DNA from: Streptomyces lydicus
GTDB taxonomy: Bacteria; Actinomycetota; Actinomycetes; Streptomycetales; Streptomycetaceae
Assembly: GCF_004125265.1 (NCBI RefSeq)
Contig: NZ_RDTE01000003.1
Span: 1,674,001-1,738,000 of the forward strand
Direction of reading: 5' to 3'
Length of the DNA stretch: 64,000 bases
The notes beneath the pieces are model-generated. The model did no database searches. It saw only the letters and a program-made list of their open reading frames with translations, and was not told where the DNA came from. Shown piece by piece: positions 52,159-61,295 of this stretch (position 1 is the first letter of the stretch; the number at the start of each line of letters is the position of its first letter). Position numbers and translations under genes: made by a program.

Positions 52159-52965
52159 ATGACGACCACCACGCTCCCCCAGCAGCAACCCGCCACGGCG
52201 GACCCGGGCACCACCGTGCCGTACGCGGCCCGCATCGACCATGTCTCGAAGTCGTTCGGCCGCACCGGCGCACAGCAGCATGTCCTGGACGACATCAGCA
52301 TCGATGTGGCGCCCGGTGAGTTCGTCTGCCTCCTGGGGGCCTCGGGCTGCGGCAAGTCCACCCTCCTCAACCTCGTGGCCGGTCTGGACGCGCCGTCCGC
52401 CGGCGCCATCGAGACGCCCGGCGGGCGGCCGGCCCTGATGTTCCAGGAACATGCGCTGTTCCCGTGGCTGACCGCCGGCCGCAACATCGAACTGGCGCTG
52501 CGGCTGCGCGGGGTGCCGCGCGCGGAGCGCCGGGACGAGGCCGAGCGGCTGCTGGAACTCGTCCGGCTCAAGGGGGCCCACGGCAAGCGGGTGCACGAGC
52601 TGTCGGGCGGTATGCGCCAGCGCGTGGCGATGGCCCGCGCCCTGGCCCAGGACAGCCAACTGCTGCTGATGGACGAGCCGTTCGCCGCGCTCGACGCGAT
52701 CACCCGCGATGTGCTGCACGACGAGCTGACCCGCATCTGGCGAGAGACGAACCTCTCGGTCCTGTTCGTCACCCACAACGTCCGCGAGGCCGTGCGGCTC
52801 GCCGAGCGGGTGGTGCTGCTGTCCTCCCGCCCCGGCAAGATCGCCCGCGAGTGGCGGGTGGACATCCCGCAGCCGCGCCGCATCGAGGACGCCGCGGTCG
52901 CCGACCTTTCCATCGAGATCACCGAACAGCTCCGTGGGGAGATCCGCCGCCATGGCCAGCACTGA
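52159..52965 (+). CDS. ssuB: Sulfonate ABC transporter ATP-binding protein
   Basis: 268 residues. ATG 52159 is chosen for the AGGAGG site 8 bases upstream over GTG 52150 within it. Walker A CLLGASGCGKSTLL, signature ELSGGMRQRVAMARAL, Walker B LLLMDEPFAALD and the H-loop THNVREAV are intact, as in SsuB/TauB. It powers the import complex with the permease that follows, overlapping it by 14 bp. Confidence 0.94.
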   Translation: MTTTTLPQQQPATADPGTTVPYAARIDHVSKSFGRTGAQQHVLDDISIDVAPGEFVCLLGASGCGKSTLLNLVAGLDAPSAGAIETPGGRPALMFQEHALFPWLTAGRNIELALRLRGVPRAERRDEAERLLELVRLKGAHGKRVHELSGGMRQRVAMARALAQDSQLLLMDEPFAALDAITRDVLHDELTRIWRETNLSVLFVTHNVREAVRLAERVVLLSSRPGKIAREWRVDIPQPRRIEDAAVADLSIEITEQLRGEIRRHGQH

Positions 52966-53887
52966 GACCAAGGACCTCTCCGCCGCCCGGAAGGACGAGG
53001 GCACCGCGACCGGCGGCGACGCCACTGCGGCCGGTGACATCGCCGGCCTGGAGGCCGGGCTCGACGCCCTGGAATCCCGGGTCGTCGACCGGCAGCCGTG
53101 GCTGCGCACCTTCGCCTCGAAGGCGTTCCCTCCCCTCGTCGCGATCGTCATCGTGCTCGTGGTGTGGCAGCTCGCCTACCACTTCGAGCTGAAGCCGCAC
53201 TACCTGCTGCCGAGCCCCGTCGACGTCGCGCACTCGCTGCAGCAGAAGTGGCTCGAGGGCACCCTGCTGGGCTTCGTGTGGACCAGCGTCTCCCGTGGCG
53301 CCCTGGGCTTCGTCGTCTCGGTGGCTCTCGGTACGGTGCTCGGGCTGGTCGTCGCCCGGGTCAAGGCCGTACGGGCCGCGATCGGGCCGATCCTGAGCGG
53401 GCTGCAGTCGCTGCCGTCGGTGGCCTGGGTCCCGGCCGCGATCATCTGGTTCGGGCTGAGCGACGCCACGATCTACGCGGTGGTGCTGCTCGGCGCGGTC
53501 CCGTCCATCGCCAACGGCCTGGTGGCGGGCGTCGACCAGATCTCCCCGCTCTACCTGCGGGCCGGCCGTACCATCGGCGCCACCGGGCTGGCCGGCATCC
53601 GCCATGTGCTGCTCCCGGCCGCGCTGCCGGGCTATATCGCCGGGCTCAAGCAGGGCTGGGCGTTCTCCTGGCGCTCCCTGATGGCCGCCGAGCTCATCGT
53701 CAACGCGCCCGATCTGGGCACCGGGCTGGGCCAGCTGCTGGAGCAGGGCCGCGAGGTCCAGGACATGTCCTGGGTGCTCGCCGCGATCCTCCTCATCCTC
53801 CTCGTCGGCATCGGCATCGAGCTGCTGATCTTCGCCCCCATCGAACGCCGGGTGCTGCGCAGCCGCGGCCTCCTCGTGAAGAGCTGA
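52952..53887 (+). CDS. ssuC: Sulfonate ABC transporter permease
   Basis: 311 residues, ATG 52952. A polar N-terminus of about 60 residues precedes six helices; the coupling-helix region (AAELIVNAPDLGTGLGQLL) is the binding-protein-dependent permease EAA-type loop. It forms the membrane channel of the sulfonate importer. A sirohydrochlorin chelatase gene starts 3 bp after it, joining import, activation and reduction in one locus. Confidence 0.94.
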   Translation: MASTETKDLSAARKDEGTATGGDATAAGDIAGLEAGLDALESRVVDRQPWLRTFASKAFPPLVAIVIVLVVWQLAYHFELKPHYLLPSPVDVAHSLQQKWLEGTLLGFVWTSVSRGALGFVVSVALGTVLGLVVARVKAVRAAIGPILSGLQSLPSVAWVPAAIIWFGLSDATIYAVVLLGAVPSIANGLVAGVDQISPLYLRAGRTIGATGLAGIRHVLLPAALPGYIAGLKQGWAFSWRSLMAAELIVNAPDLGTGLGQLLEQGREVQDMSWVLAAILLILLVGIGIELLIFAPIERRVLRSRGLLVKS

Positions 53888-53890
53888 ACC

Positions 53891-54733
53891 ATGGACCTGT
53901 GCCCCCCTCGCCCCACGCTTCTCGTCGTCGCCCACGGCAGCCGCGATCCGCGGCACGCCGCGGCCGTCTCCGCGCTCTGTGCGCGGGTGCGGGCGCTGCG
54001 GCCGGGGCTGCGCGTCGAGGTCGGCTACCTCGACTTCAACGCGCCCCGGGTGCCGCGGGTGCTGGAGCGGCTGTCGGCGGAGGCGGAGGCGGAGGCGGAG
54101 GAGCGGCGCGCGGCGGCGTCCGGGCGTCGTGGCGGACCGGGAGAGGGCGTACGGGAGGTGGTGGCGCTGCCGCTGCTGCTGACCCGCGCCTTCCACGCCA
54201 AGTCCGACATCCCGGCGGTCCTGCGGGCGGCGACGGCACGGCTGCCCCGGCTGGCCGTCCGTCAGGCCGAGGTGCTGGGCCCTTCGCCGCTGCTGACCGC
54301 CGCGCTGGAGCGCCGGCTGGCACAGGCCGGGGTGCGGCCCGGCGACCGTGGCTCGACCGGGGTCGTGCTGGCCTCGGCGGGCTCCTCCGACCCGGAGGCG
54401 AGCGCAGTGATCGCTGAAATCGCGCGGGAGTGGCGGCACACCGCTGGCTGGTGTGCCGTGCGACCTGCGTTCGCCTCCGCATCTCTTCCCCGTACGGCCG
54501 ACGCGGTGCGGGAACTGCGGGCCGAGGGCGTCGGCCGGGTGGCCGTGGCCCCGTACGTCATCGCCCCGGGCTTCCTCCCGGATCGCATTGCCGCCGGGGC
54601 CCGTGAGGCCGGGGCCGATGTCCTCGCCCCCGTCCTCGGCCCGGCACCCGAGCTGGCCCGCCTGCTGCTGCGGCGCTACGAAGCGGCGGTCCTGGACGGC
54701 GCCCGTGGGGACCTGACGGCGCTGACCGCCTGA
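53891..54733 (+). CDS. Sirohydrochlorin chelatase (CbiX-like)
   Basis: 280 residues, ATG 53891. Two CbiX repeats: LLVVAHGSRDPRHAAAV (about residues 10-26, with the metal-site His) and a second half starting at GVVLASAGSSDPEA. A Glu/Ala repeat (SAEAEAEAEERRAAA) lies in the first linker. It inserts iron or cobalt into sirohydrochlorin; at the end of the sulfur operon the likely job is siroheme for sulfite reductase. Its 3' end forms one arm of a terminator (54701). Confidence 0.92.
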   Translation: MDLCPPRPTLLVVAHGSRDPRHAAAVSALCARVRALRPGLRVEVGYLDFNAPRVPRVLERLSAEAEAEAEERRAAASGRRGGPGEGVREVVALPLLLTRAFHAKSDIPAVLRAATARLPRLAVRQAEVLGPSPLLTAALERRLAQAGVRPGDRGSTGVVLASAGSSDPEASAVIAEIAREWRHTAGWCAVRPAFASASLPRTADAVRELRAEGVGRVAVAPYVIAPGFLPDRIAAGAREAGADVLAPVLGPAPELARLLLRRYEAAVLDGARGDLTALTA

Positions 54734-54748
54734 CGGGTCCCCACGGGC
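54701..54748. terminator. Terminator overlapping the end of the chelatase gene
   Basis: 13-bp perfect arms (GCCCGTGGGGACC at 54701-54713, complement at 54736-54748), 22-base loop, between convergent genes. Confidence 0.8.
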
Positions 54749-54754
54749 GGCGGG

Positions 54755-56437
54755 TCAGACCTGCGCGGAGACCTGCGCGGTGCGCAGCCAGACCGTCGTC
54801 CACGGCGGCAGTGCGTCGCCGGTGACCGGTGCGGAGGCCAGCAGCAACTCTCCGGGCGGCAACGGCCTGGGCTCGCCCGACAGGTTGGTCACGCACTCCC
54901 AGCCGCCCGAGCGGCGGAAGTGCAGGACGTCCGGGCGGGCCGTCGGCGCGTCATCGGCCCATTCCAGCGCCTCGTCGGCCAGCAGCCGGCGGCGGGTGGC
55001 GAGCGCCGTGCGGTACAGCTCCAGAGGCGAGGACGCCACACCCTGCTGGGCCTCGACGGACAGCTCGCCCCATCCGGCCGGCTGCGGCAGCCAGGCACCC
55101 CCGCCGCCGAAGCCGTACGAGCTGCCCTCGCGCCGCCAGGGCAGGGGCACCCGGCAGCCGTCCCGCCCCTTCAGCCGGCCTCCGCTGCGGGTCCACACCG
55201 GGTCCTGGAGGCTGTCCCGGGAGAGGCCGGCGACCTCGGGCAGCCCCAGTTCCTCGCCCTGGTAGACGTAGCCGGAGCCCGGCAGGGCCAGCATCAACAG
55301 GGTGGCGGCCAGCGCCCGGCGCAGCCCGAACTCCCGGGCCAGGACGGGTTCCTGTCCGTCGGAGAGCAGCCAGGCCTCCTCGTCGCGGCCGTCCGGCAGG
55401 CCGTACCGGGAGGCGTGCCGGATCACATCGTGGTTGGACAGCACCCAGGTCGCGGTGGCCCCGGCCGCCCGTGCGTCGGCGAGTGCGGTGTCGATGGCGG
55501 CGCGCAGCTCCCCGGCGTGCAGCGCGGCCCTGAGGAAGTCGAAGTTGAAGGCCTGGCCGAGTTCCTGCGGGGTGGCGTAGGCGGTACGGCGGGAGCTGCG
55601 TACCCAGGCCTCGGCGACGGCGACCCGCGGCGGGTCGTACTCGTTGAAGACCTTGCGCCAGTCGCGGAAGATGTCGTGCACCTCGTCGCGGTCCCAGAAG
55701 GGGTGGCTGCCGTCCTCGGGGAGGTCCGCGGGCGTGTAGCCCTCGACGGTGCCGATGTCGCGCAGCGGCGCGGCCAGGTCCTTGGCCAGGCCGTGGGCCA
55801 CATCGACCCGGAAGCCGTCGACGCCGCGGTCCGACCAGAAGCGCAGGGTGTGCAGGAAGTCCGCGCGGACCTCGGGGTTGTCCCAGTTGAAGTCGGGCTG
55901 CTCGGGGGCGAAGAGATGGAGGTACCACCAGCCGTCCGGCAGCCGGGTCCAGGCGGGGCCGCCGAAGCAGGAGACCCAGTCGGTGGGCGGCAGTTCGCCC
56001 CGCTCGCCCTTGCCCTCGCGGAAGACGTACCGCTCGCGGGCCGCGGATCCGGGCTCCGCGCGCAACGCCTCCTGGAACCAGAGGTGCTGGTCGGAGGAGT
56101 GGTTGGGCACGATGTCGACCATCACCTTGAGGCCAAGGCGGTGTGCCTCGGCCACCATGGCATCGAAGTCGTCGAGGGTGCCCAGACGCGGGTCGACATT
56201 GCGGTAGTCGTCGACGTCGTAGCCGCCGTCGGCCAGTTGTGAGGGGTAGAAGGGGCTCAGCCAGACGGCATCCACACCGAGGCCGGCGAGGTAGGGCAGC
56301 CGGGAGGTCACACCGGGGAGGTCTCCGATGCCGTCGCCGTCGGCATCGGCGAAGCTGCGCGGATACACCTGGTAGACGACGGCCTGCCGCCACCAGTCGG
56401 TGATGCTGCGGTCGGAGCCGAAGTGCTGTGCGGTCAC
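54755..56437 (-). CDS. Glycoside hydrolase family 13 alpha-glucosidase
   Basis: 560 residues, GTG 56437 after AAAGG. GH13 motifs: DIVPNHSS (region I), DGFRVDVAHG (region II with the nucleophile Asp), AVAEAWV (region III acid/base Glu) and LSNHD (region IV). The opening WWRQAVVYQVYPRSFADADGDGIGDLPG is typical of oligo-1,6-glucosidase/alpha-glucosidase enzymes. It has no signal peptide, so it works on imported maltose-type sugars. Upstream in the same direction are two sugar-ABC permeases, which match malFG-aglA loci, but their binding protein and regulator are absent. Confidence 0.94.
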   Translation of the reverse strand: MTAQHFGSDRSITDWWRQAVVYQVYPRSFADADGDGIGDLPGVTSRLPYLAGLGVDAVWLSPFYPSQLADGGYDVDDYRNVDPRLGTLDDFDAMVAEAHRLGLKVMVDIVPNHSSDQHLWFQEALRAEPGSAARERYVFREGKGERGELPPTDWVSCFGGPAWTRLPDGWWYLHLFAPEQPDFNWDNPEVRADFLHTLRFWSDRGVDGFRVDVAHGLAKDLAAPLRDIGTVEGYTPADLPEDGSHPFWDRDEVHDIFRDWRKVFNEYDPPRVAVAEAWVRSSRRTAYATPQELGQAFNFDFLRAALHAGELRAAIDTALADARAAGATATWVLSNHDVIRHASRYGLPDGRDEEAWLLSDGQEPVLAREFGLRRALAATLLMLALPGSGYVYQGEELGLPEVAGLSRDSLQDPVWTRSGGRLKGRDGCRVPLPWRREGSSYGFGGGGAWLPQPAGWGELSVEAQQGVASSPLELYRTALATRRRLLADEALEWADDAPTARPDVLHFRRSGGWECVTNLSGEPRPLPPGELLLASAPVTGDALPPWTTVWLRTAQVSAQV

Positions 56438-56475
56438 GGGGAGCCTTTCGGTACGAGAGCGGTCGTATGGGGGCA

Positions 56476-56499
56476 CCTCCCGGCGTCAGCCGGGGGAGG
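56476..56499. repeat. GC-rich palindromic element upstream of the alpha-glucosidase gene
   Basis: CCTCCCGGC (56476-56484) faces GCCGGGGGAGG (56489-56499) with small bulges, in the 131-bp gap between the permease and glucosidase genes. It may act as a partial terminator that lowers expression of the second gene. Confidence 0.6.
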
Positions 56500-56568
56500 A
56501 ACGGTGCGTGGTGCGGCGCCGGGTGAAGTGCGGGCAGGAGGGGCGGGCGCCGCCTGGGGCCACAGGTC

Positions 56569-57417
56569 TCATCCCTTCACCGCCCCGGAGGTCATGCCCG
56601 AGACGATCGAGCGACGGAAGATCATGACCAGCACGCCGATCGGCACGGTGGCGGCCACGGCCCCCGCGAACAACGTCCCGTAGGGGACGGTGTACTGGCT
56701 GGTGAACAGGGCGATGCCGACCGGAACGGTGCGGTGGCCGTCCTCGCTGTTGAAGGTCAGCGCGAGCAGGAACTCCGACCAGGTCGCGGTGAAGGTGAAG
56801 ATCCCCGCGGTGAACAGCCCCGGCCGGGCGAGGGGGGCGATGACGGTCGGGACGGTACGCAGCGGGCCCGCGCCGTCCACGGTGGCCGCCTCCTCCAGCT
56901 CACGGGGCACACCGACCAGGTAGTTGCGCATGATCCAGATGGCGAACGGCAGGTTCAGCGCGACATAGGGCACGATCAGGCCCGCATAGCTGTTGAGCAG
57001 CCCCAGCTGCCGCTCCAGCAGGAAGAGCGGAACGACCAGCGCGATCGGCGGGAAGACGGACAGCATCAGCAGCGCGGTCATGAGAGCGCCGCGGCCCCGC
57101 AGCGGGGTGCGGGCCAGGGCGTAGCCCGCGAAGAAGGACAGCCCCAGCACGGCGACCGTGGAAACCGACGCCACCAGCACGCTGTTGAACAGATAGCGGC
57201 CGATGCCGTTGCGGACGAAGGCTTCGGCGTAGTTGCCGAGCGTCGCCGCCTTCGGGACCGGGGTCGGCGGGTCGGCGCTGATCTCGCCCGGCCCCTTGAA
57301 GGACGACACGATCATCCAGTACAGCGGCAGCGCCGACAGCACGACGATCGCCAGACCGCCCAGGTTGACGGCGTTGACGTACCGGCGGATGCCCGACGCC
57401 GGTGCACGGCGGTTCAT
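56569..57417 (-). CDS. Carbohydrate ABC transporter permease (MalG type)
   Basis: 282 residues, ATG 57417 overlapping the upstream gene by 4 bp. Six helices; the EAA loop reads EEAATVDGAGPLRTVPTVIAPLARPG. The start SALPLYWMIVSSFKGPGEI is typical of MalG/CUT1 inner-membrane permeases. It pairs with the MalF-type protein upstream to import a maltose-like oligosaccharide. Confidence 0.94.
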   Translation of the reverse strand: MNRRAPASGIRRYVNAVNLGGLAIVVLSALPLYWMIVSSFKGPGEISADPPTPVPKAATLGNYAEAFVRNGIGRYLFNSVLVASVSTVAVLGLSFFAGYALARTPLRGRGALMTALLMLSVFPPIALVVPLFLLERQLGLLNSYAGLIVPYVALNLPFAIWIMRNYLVGVPRELEEAATVDGAGPLRTVPTVIAPLARPGLFTAGIFTFTATWSEFLLALTFNSEDGHRTVPVGIALFTSQYTVPYGTLFAGAVAATVPIGVLVMIFRRSIVSGMTSGAVKG

Positions 57418-58397
57418 CCCCGCCCCCCTTCGTCGGCCTGCGCTCGGAAGACCCGCAGGAAGAGCAGACAACAACTGATCACGATGGCGGCGGTGGTGGT
57501 CGCCACCGCCGCGCCGCGGCCGATGGCGAGGTTCTGGAAGAGCGTCTTGTATCCCAGGATCGCCAGGGATTCGGTGGCGGTGCCCGGACCGCCCTGGGTC
57601 AGGACGAAGGGCAGGTCGAAGATGCCGAAGGCCTGCAGGATGCGGAAGAGGACGGCGATGGCCATGATCGGACGCAGCTGCGGCAGGGTCACCTTCCAGA
57701 ACGTCGTCCAGGTGCCGGCGCCGTCGATCTCTGCCGCCTCGTAGACGTCGCCGGGAATCAGCATCAGCCCGGCGAGGACGACAATAGCGACAAAGGGCGT
57801 GGTCTTCCAGACGTCGACCACCACCATGGCAGCCATGGCGGAGGCGGGCTGCCCGAGGATGTCCGGCTGGTGGCCCAGAATCTCAGTGCAGAGCCAGGTC
57901 AGCCCGCCGTAGGTGCCGTTGTAGAGATAGCCCCACAGCTGGGCGGCGACGACATTGATCAGGGCCCAGGGCAGCAGCAGGACCGCCAGGACCCGGCCGC
58001 GGGCCGCCCCCAGCCGCTCCAGCACGAGCGCGGCCGCGGTGCCCAGCACCAGCTCCAGCAGGACGGTGACGGCGGTGAACCCGAAGGTGAAAGCGAGCGC
58101 CTGGCGCCACTCCGGGCTGCTCAGCACGGCGGCGTAGTGGTCGCCCGTCAGGGACAGGATGCGGAACCCGCCGTACTCCAGGCGGACATCGGCGAAGCTG
58201 AGCAGCACCGAGAAGAGCACCGGGAAGACCGTCACGGCGGCGACGGTCAGCAGCGCCGGGGAGGCGAAGAGCCAACCGGTACGCGCCCGGCGGCGTCTGC
58301 TCACCCGGGCCGGCCCGCCGCCTGGCGCAGGCGGCGTTTGCCGGCCCGCCGGATCCGGGTCCTGGCGCCGCGACACGGGTGCGGCGGCGGAGGTCAT
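57414..58397 (-). CDS. Carbohydrate ABC transporter permease (MalF type)
   Basis: 327 residues, ATG 58397 (GTG 58406 possible). A Pro-rich N-terminus of about 40 residues precedes six helices; the EAA loop is YEAAEIDGAGTWTTFWKVTLPQLRP and the LLPWALINVVAAQLWGYLYNGTYG region is CUT1-like. A substrate-binding protein and a LacI regulator would be expected just upstream, but the next gene, 110 bp away, is an unrelated DinB-like enzyme. The complex therefore needs a binding protein encoded elsewhere, or the locus has lost it. Confidence 0.93.
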   Translation of the reverse strand: MTSAAAPVSRRQDPDPAGRQTPPAPGGGPARVSRRRRARTGWLFASPALLTVAAVTVFPVLFSVLLSFADVRLEYGGFRILSLTGDHYAAVLSSPEWRQALAFTFGFTAVTVLLELVLGTAAALVLERLGAARGRVLAVLLLPWALINVVAAQLWGYLYNGTYGGLTWLCTEILGHQPDILGQPASAMAAMVVVDVWKTTPFVAIVVLAGLMLIPGDVYEAAEIDGAGTWTTFWKVTLPQLRPIMAIAVLFRILQAFGIFDLPFVLTQGGPGTATESLAILGYKTLFQNLAIGRGAAVATTTAAIVISCCLLFLRVFRAQADEGGRG

Positions 58398-58507
58398 GGC
58401 ATTCACAGGTTCACTCGCCGGTGGCGCGCCCGGGCCGCTCCGACCGGTATGACGCGGCGCATGGCCTCTGCTCATGCGCCGCGTGTGTCCCCCGCTGAGG
58501 TGGCCGC

Positions 58508-59113
58508 TCAGACGCCCGGGGTGCCGGCAGGCACCTTCCGCCCGAGCCAGGCAGCCAGCCGTCCGTAGGTGTCCACCCCCTCAGGAGCGGGCTGCACCGG
58601 TTCGAAGGGCGCGGGGGCTCCGCGCCTCGCCGGCGGCAAGGCGTCCTGGGCATATGCCAGCGAGAACTCCGCCAGTTCCTGGTCGAGTTCAGGGGATGCG
58701 CCCAGTGCCTCGCGCAGATCCCATGTGTGCGTGGCAATCTCCATGACGATCGCGCCCAGCGCGGCGCGCATCGGCATCTTGGCGAAACCCAGATCCACGA
58801 TGCCGTCGAGCGCGCCGTCAGTCAGCCCCCGGCCCGCCGCGGTCAGCCTCTCCCCGGATGCTTTGTACGCCGCCGCCCAGTCGTCGTCCGGTACTTCCTT
58901 GATGTCTCCCGGCTCGTCAGCGACCGATCCGCCTTCGGCGATGCACGCGTAGGCAAGCGTATTGCCCAGCACATGGCCGATCAGCGCGCGGATGGTGTAC
59001 TCCGTGCAGGGCGTGCGGTCGTCGAACCGGCTGGGCTCGACGGTCGCGACCAGGGCGGCGAACTGCCCGGTCGCGCGCTCCAGCAGCAGCCGGGGGTCGA
59101 GGGAAGTGTTCAT
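58508..59113 (-). CDS. TIGR03086-type DinB-like metal-binding protein
   Basis: 201 residues, ATG 59113. Four-helix DinB/MDMPI fold with TPCTEYTIRALIGHVLGN (about 34-51; metal-site His), and IATHTWDLREALG (about 127-139; a second His). It lacks the MDMPI C-terminal domain. Proteins of this type are proposed mycothiol-dependent enzymes; substrate unknown. An 8-bp inverted repeat about 70 bp upstream suggests regulation. Confidence 0.88.
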   Translation of the reverse strand: MNTSLDPRLLLERATGQFAALVATVEPSRFDDRTPCTEYTIRALIGHVLGNTLAYACIAEGGSVADEPGDIKEVPDDDWAAAYKASGERLTAAGRGLTDGALDGIVDLGFAKMPMRAALGAIVMEIATHTWDLREALGASPELDQELAEFSLAYAQDALPPARRGAPAPFEPVQPAPEGVDTYGRLAAWLGRKVPAGTPGV

Positions 59114-59182
59114 GAGGACTGGCTCCCGTTCATGCAGAGTTCAAAGGCACGTCGTGCGGTGCAGGAGGAAGCGTCCCTCCAT

Positions 59183-59205
59183 AACCTGACACCTACCGTC
59201 AGGTT
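59183..59205. promoter_or_regulatory. Inverted repeat upstream of the TIGR03086 gene
   Basis: AACCTGAC (59183-59190) and GTCAGGTT (59198-59205), 7-base spacer, 70-92 bp before the start codon. The shape fits an operator for a dimeric regulator, perhaps MerR or TetR type; none is encoded beside it. Confidence 0.6.
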
Positions 59206-59345
59206 TCTTCGCGTCGTCCGGGCACGGCGCTCCGGGCCGGTGAAGTCCGACCGCCTACTCTCGATCCTCACCGGCGCGAACGCGCCCGCATCCGTAGCGG
59301 GAAAGGCATCCGCTGGGGCGGCCGACCACACGCCCCCGCCGCTGC

Positions 59346-60665
59346 TCACGCCCGACGCAGCGCGGAGCGCCCCGCGAAGCGCGCCGAGTCGCCCAACTCC
59401 TCCTCGATCCGGATCAGTTGGTTGTACTTCGCGGTGCGGTCGGAGCGGGAGAGCGAGCCGGTCTTGATCTGACCGCAGCCGGTCGCCACCGCCAGATCCG
59501 CGATGGTGGTGTCCTCCGTCTCGCCCGAGCGGTGCGACATGACGGCCGTCCAGCCCGCCTGGTGGGCCGTGGCCACCGTGCCCAGCGCCTCGGTCAGGGT
59601 CCCGATCTGATTGACCTTGACCAGGACCGAGTTGCCCACGCCGGTGCGGATGCCCTCGCGCAGCAGCGTCTCGTTGGTGCAGAACACGTCGTCGCCGGTG
59701 AGCTGACAGCGGTCGCCGACGCGGGCGGTCAGCTCGCGCCAGCCGTCCAGGTCCGTCTCCGCCATCGGGTCCTCGATGGAGACGACCGGGTAGGCGTCGA
59801 TGAGCGCGGCCAGGTGGTCGGCGTGCTCGGAGGGGGTGCGGCACACCCCCTCGCCCGCGTAGTCGTAGACCCCGCCGCGGAAGAACTCCGACGACGCCGG
59901 GTCCATGACCAGGCCGATGTCCGTGCCGGGGCGGTAGCCGGTGCGCTCGATGGCGGCCATCACGAAGTCGAGCGCTTCCTCGGCGGTACGCAGCGCGGGC
60001 GCGAAGCCCCCCTCGTCGCCGACGCCCGTGGAGTGCCCGGCGGCCAGCAGATCACGGCGCAGGGTGTGGAAGACCTCGCTGCCCATGCGGACGGCTTCGG
60101 CGAAGGTGTCCGCGCCCACGGGCACGATCATGAACTCCTGGAAATCCAGCGGATTGTCGGCGTGGGCGCCGCCGTTGACGATGTTCATCATCGGCAGCGG
60201 CAGGAGGTGGGCGCCGGCGCCGCCGAGGTAGCGGTAGAGGGGCTGCCGGTGGGCCGCCGCGGCGGCCCTGGCAGCGGCGAGGGAGACGCCGAGGATCGCG
60301 TTGGCGCCGAGCCGGGACTTCGCGGCGGTGCCGTCGAGGGCGATCAGCGCGGCGTCGAGGCCCGCCTGGTCCGCCGCGTCCCGGCCGCGCACGGACGCCG
60401 CGATCTCCCCGTTGACGTGGGCCACCGCGCGGTCGACGCCCTTGCCGTGCCAGCGCGCGGAGTCTTCGTCGCGCAGCTCCACGGCCTCCCGGGCGCCGGT
60501 GGAGGCGCCGGAGGGGACCGCCGCGCGCCCCAGGGACCCGTCCGCCAGGACGATGTCGACCTCGACCGTGGGGTTGCCGCGGCTGTCGATGATCCGGCGG
60601 GCGGTGACGGTGTCGATGACGGTCTCGGTGCCGGCGTCGACGGTTCCGGCTGCCGTTGCGGACAT
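59346..60665 (-). CDS. eno: Enolase
   Basis: 439 residues, ATG 60665 with GGAAGGA upstream. Full-length enolase: [17 protein letters not shown], the GASTG loop, VGDEGGFAP with the catalytic Glu, SIEDPM and GDDVF metal ligands, catalytic Lys in [10 protein letters not shown], and SHRSGETED. It interconverts 2-phosphoglycerate and phosphoenolpyruvate. The local context (no glycolytic neighbours, divergent MarR gene, strong shared palindromes) and the loop differences suggest a second, regulated enolase rather than the housekeeping copy; that needs the rest of the genome to confirm. Confidence 0.96.
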   Translation of the reverse strand: MSATAAGTVDAGTETVIDTVTARRIIDSRGNPTVEVDIVLADGSLGRAAVPSGASTGAREAVELRDEDSARWHGKGVDRAVAHVNGEIAASVRGRDAADQAGLDAALIALDGTAAKSRLGANAILGVSLAAARAAAAAHRQPLYRYLGGAGAHLLPLPMMNIVNGGAHADNPLDFQEFMIVPVGADTFAEAVRMGSEVFHTLRRDLLAAGHSTGVGDEGGFAPALRTAEEALDFVMAAIERTGYRPGTDIGLVMDPASSEFFRGGVYDYAGEGVCRTPSEHADHLAALIDAYPVVSIEDPMAETDLDGWRELTARVGDRCQLTGDDVFCTNETLLREGIRTGVGNSVLVKVNQIGTLTEALGTVATAHQAGWTAVMSHRSGETEDTTIADLAVATGCGQIKTGSLSRSDRTAKYNQLIRIEEELGDSARFAGRSALRRA

Positions 60666-60740
60666 GGGAGTTCCTTCCCGTTGTCGTGTGCCGTGGCCCC
60701 GGCTGCGACCACGCTGGCGCTGAGCCCGACAACCAAACCA

Positions 60741-60796
60741 TACAGCAATGCTGCGCAGTTTAGCTGTACAGCATTGCTGAGCAGCAATGCTGTACA
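60741..60796. promoter_or_regulatory. MarR operator cluster between eno and marR
   Basis: Three TACAGCAATGCTG-like sites: 60741-60753, 60767-60779 and 60782-60794 (inverted). The last two belong to a perfect 32-bp inverted repeat (arms 60765-60779 and 60782-60796, 2-base spacer; left arm TGTACAGCATTGCTG). The cluster lies 76-132 bp upstream of eno and 44-99 bp upstream of the MarR gene, so one protein can control both. Confidence 0.88.
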
Positions 60797-60839
60797 GTCC
60801 AGGTGCGCAACGCTGCTGGTCAGCGGGGTAGGGTGCCCT

Positions 60840-61262
60840 ATGCCCACCCCGGAAGCCGCCGCCATCGCCGTCGAACTGCGCACCGCGATGGGCAAGCTCA
60901 CCCGACGCGTCAAGGACGAGGACCGCATCCCGCTGGGCCAGGCCGCCGTGCTCGGCGCACTCGACCGCAACGGCGCCATGACCACCAGCGACCTCGCCGC
61001 CGATCAGCGGGTACGCCCCCAGTCGATGGCCCGGGCCGTGGGGCTCCTCATGGAACAGAACCTGATCACGCGCCGGGCGCACCCCACGGACGGCCGCAAG
61101 TCGCTGGTCGAGCTGTCGGACGCGGGCCGGGTCGCGCTCGAAGCGGAGCGCGGCCGCAGGGCTGGCTGGCTCGCCCAGGCCATCGAGGCCGAACTCACGG
61201 AGGAGGAGCGGGCGTTGCTGGCCCGGAGCGCCGCCCTGCTGGAACGGCTCGCCACCCGTTAG
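60840..61262 (+). CDS. MarR-family transcriptional regulator
   Basis: 140 residues, ATG 60840 with GGTAGGG upstream. The MarR winged helix spans about residues 28-95 ([40 protein letters not shown], then the wing [12 protein letters not shown]). The ends are dimerisation helices. It is divergent from the enolase gene with the repeated palindromes in between, so it probably represses itself and eno until an effector binds. There are no cysteines, so a redox switch is unlikely. Confidence 0.93.
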   Translation: MPTPEAAAIAVELRTAMGKLTRRVKDEDRIPLGQAAVLGALDRNGAMTTSDLAADQRVRPQSMARAVGLLMEQNLITRRAHPTDGRKSLVELSDAGRVALEAERGRRAGWLAQAIEAELTEEERALLARSAALLERLATR

Positions 61263-61295
61263 CGCCCCCGACAGGGATACAAGGGGGTGTCTCCC

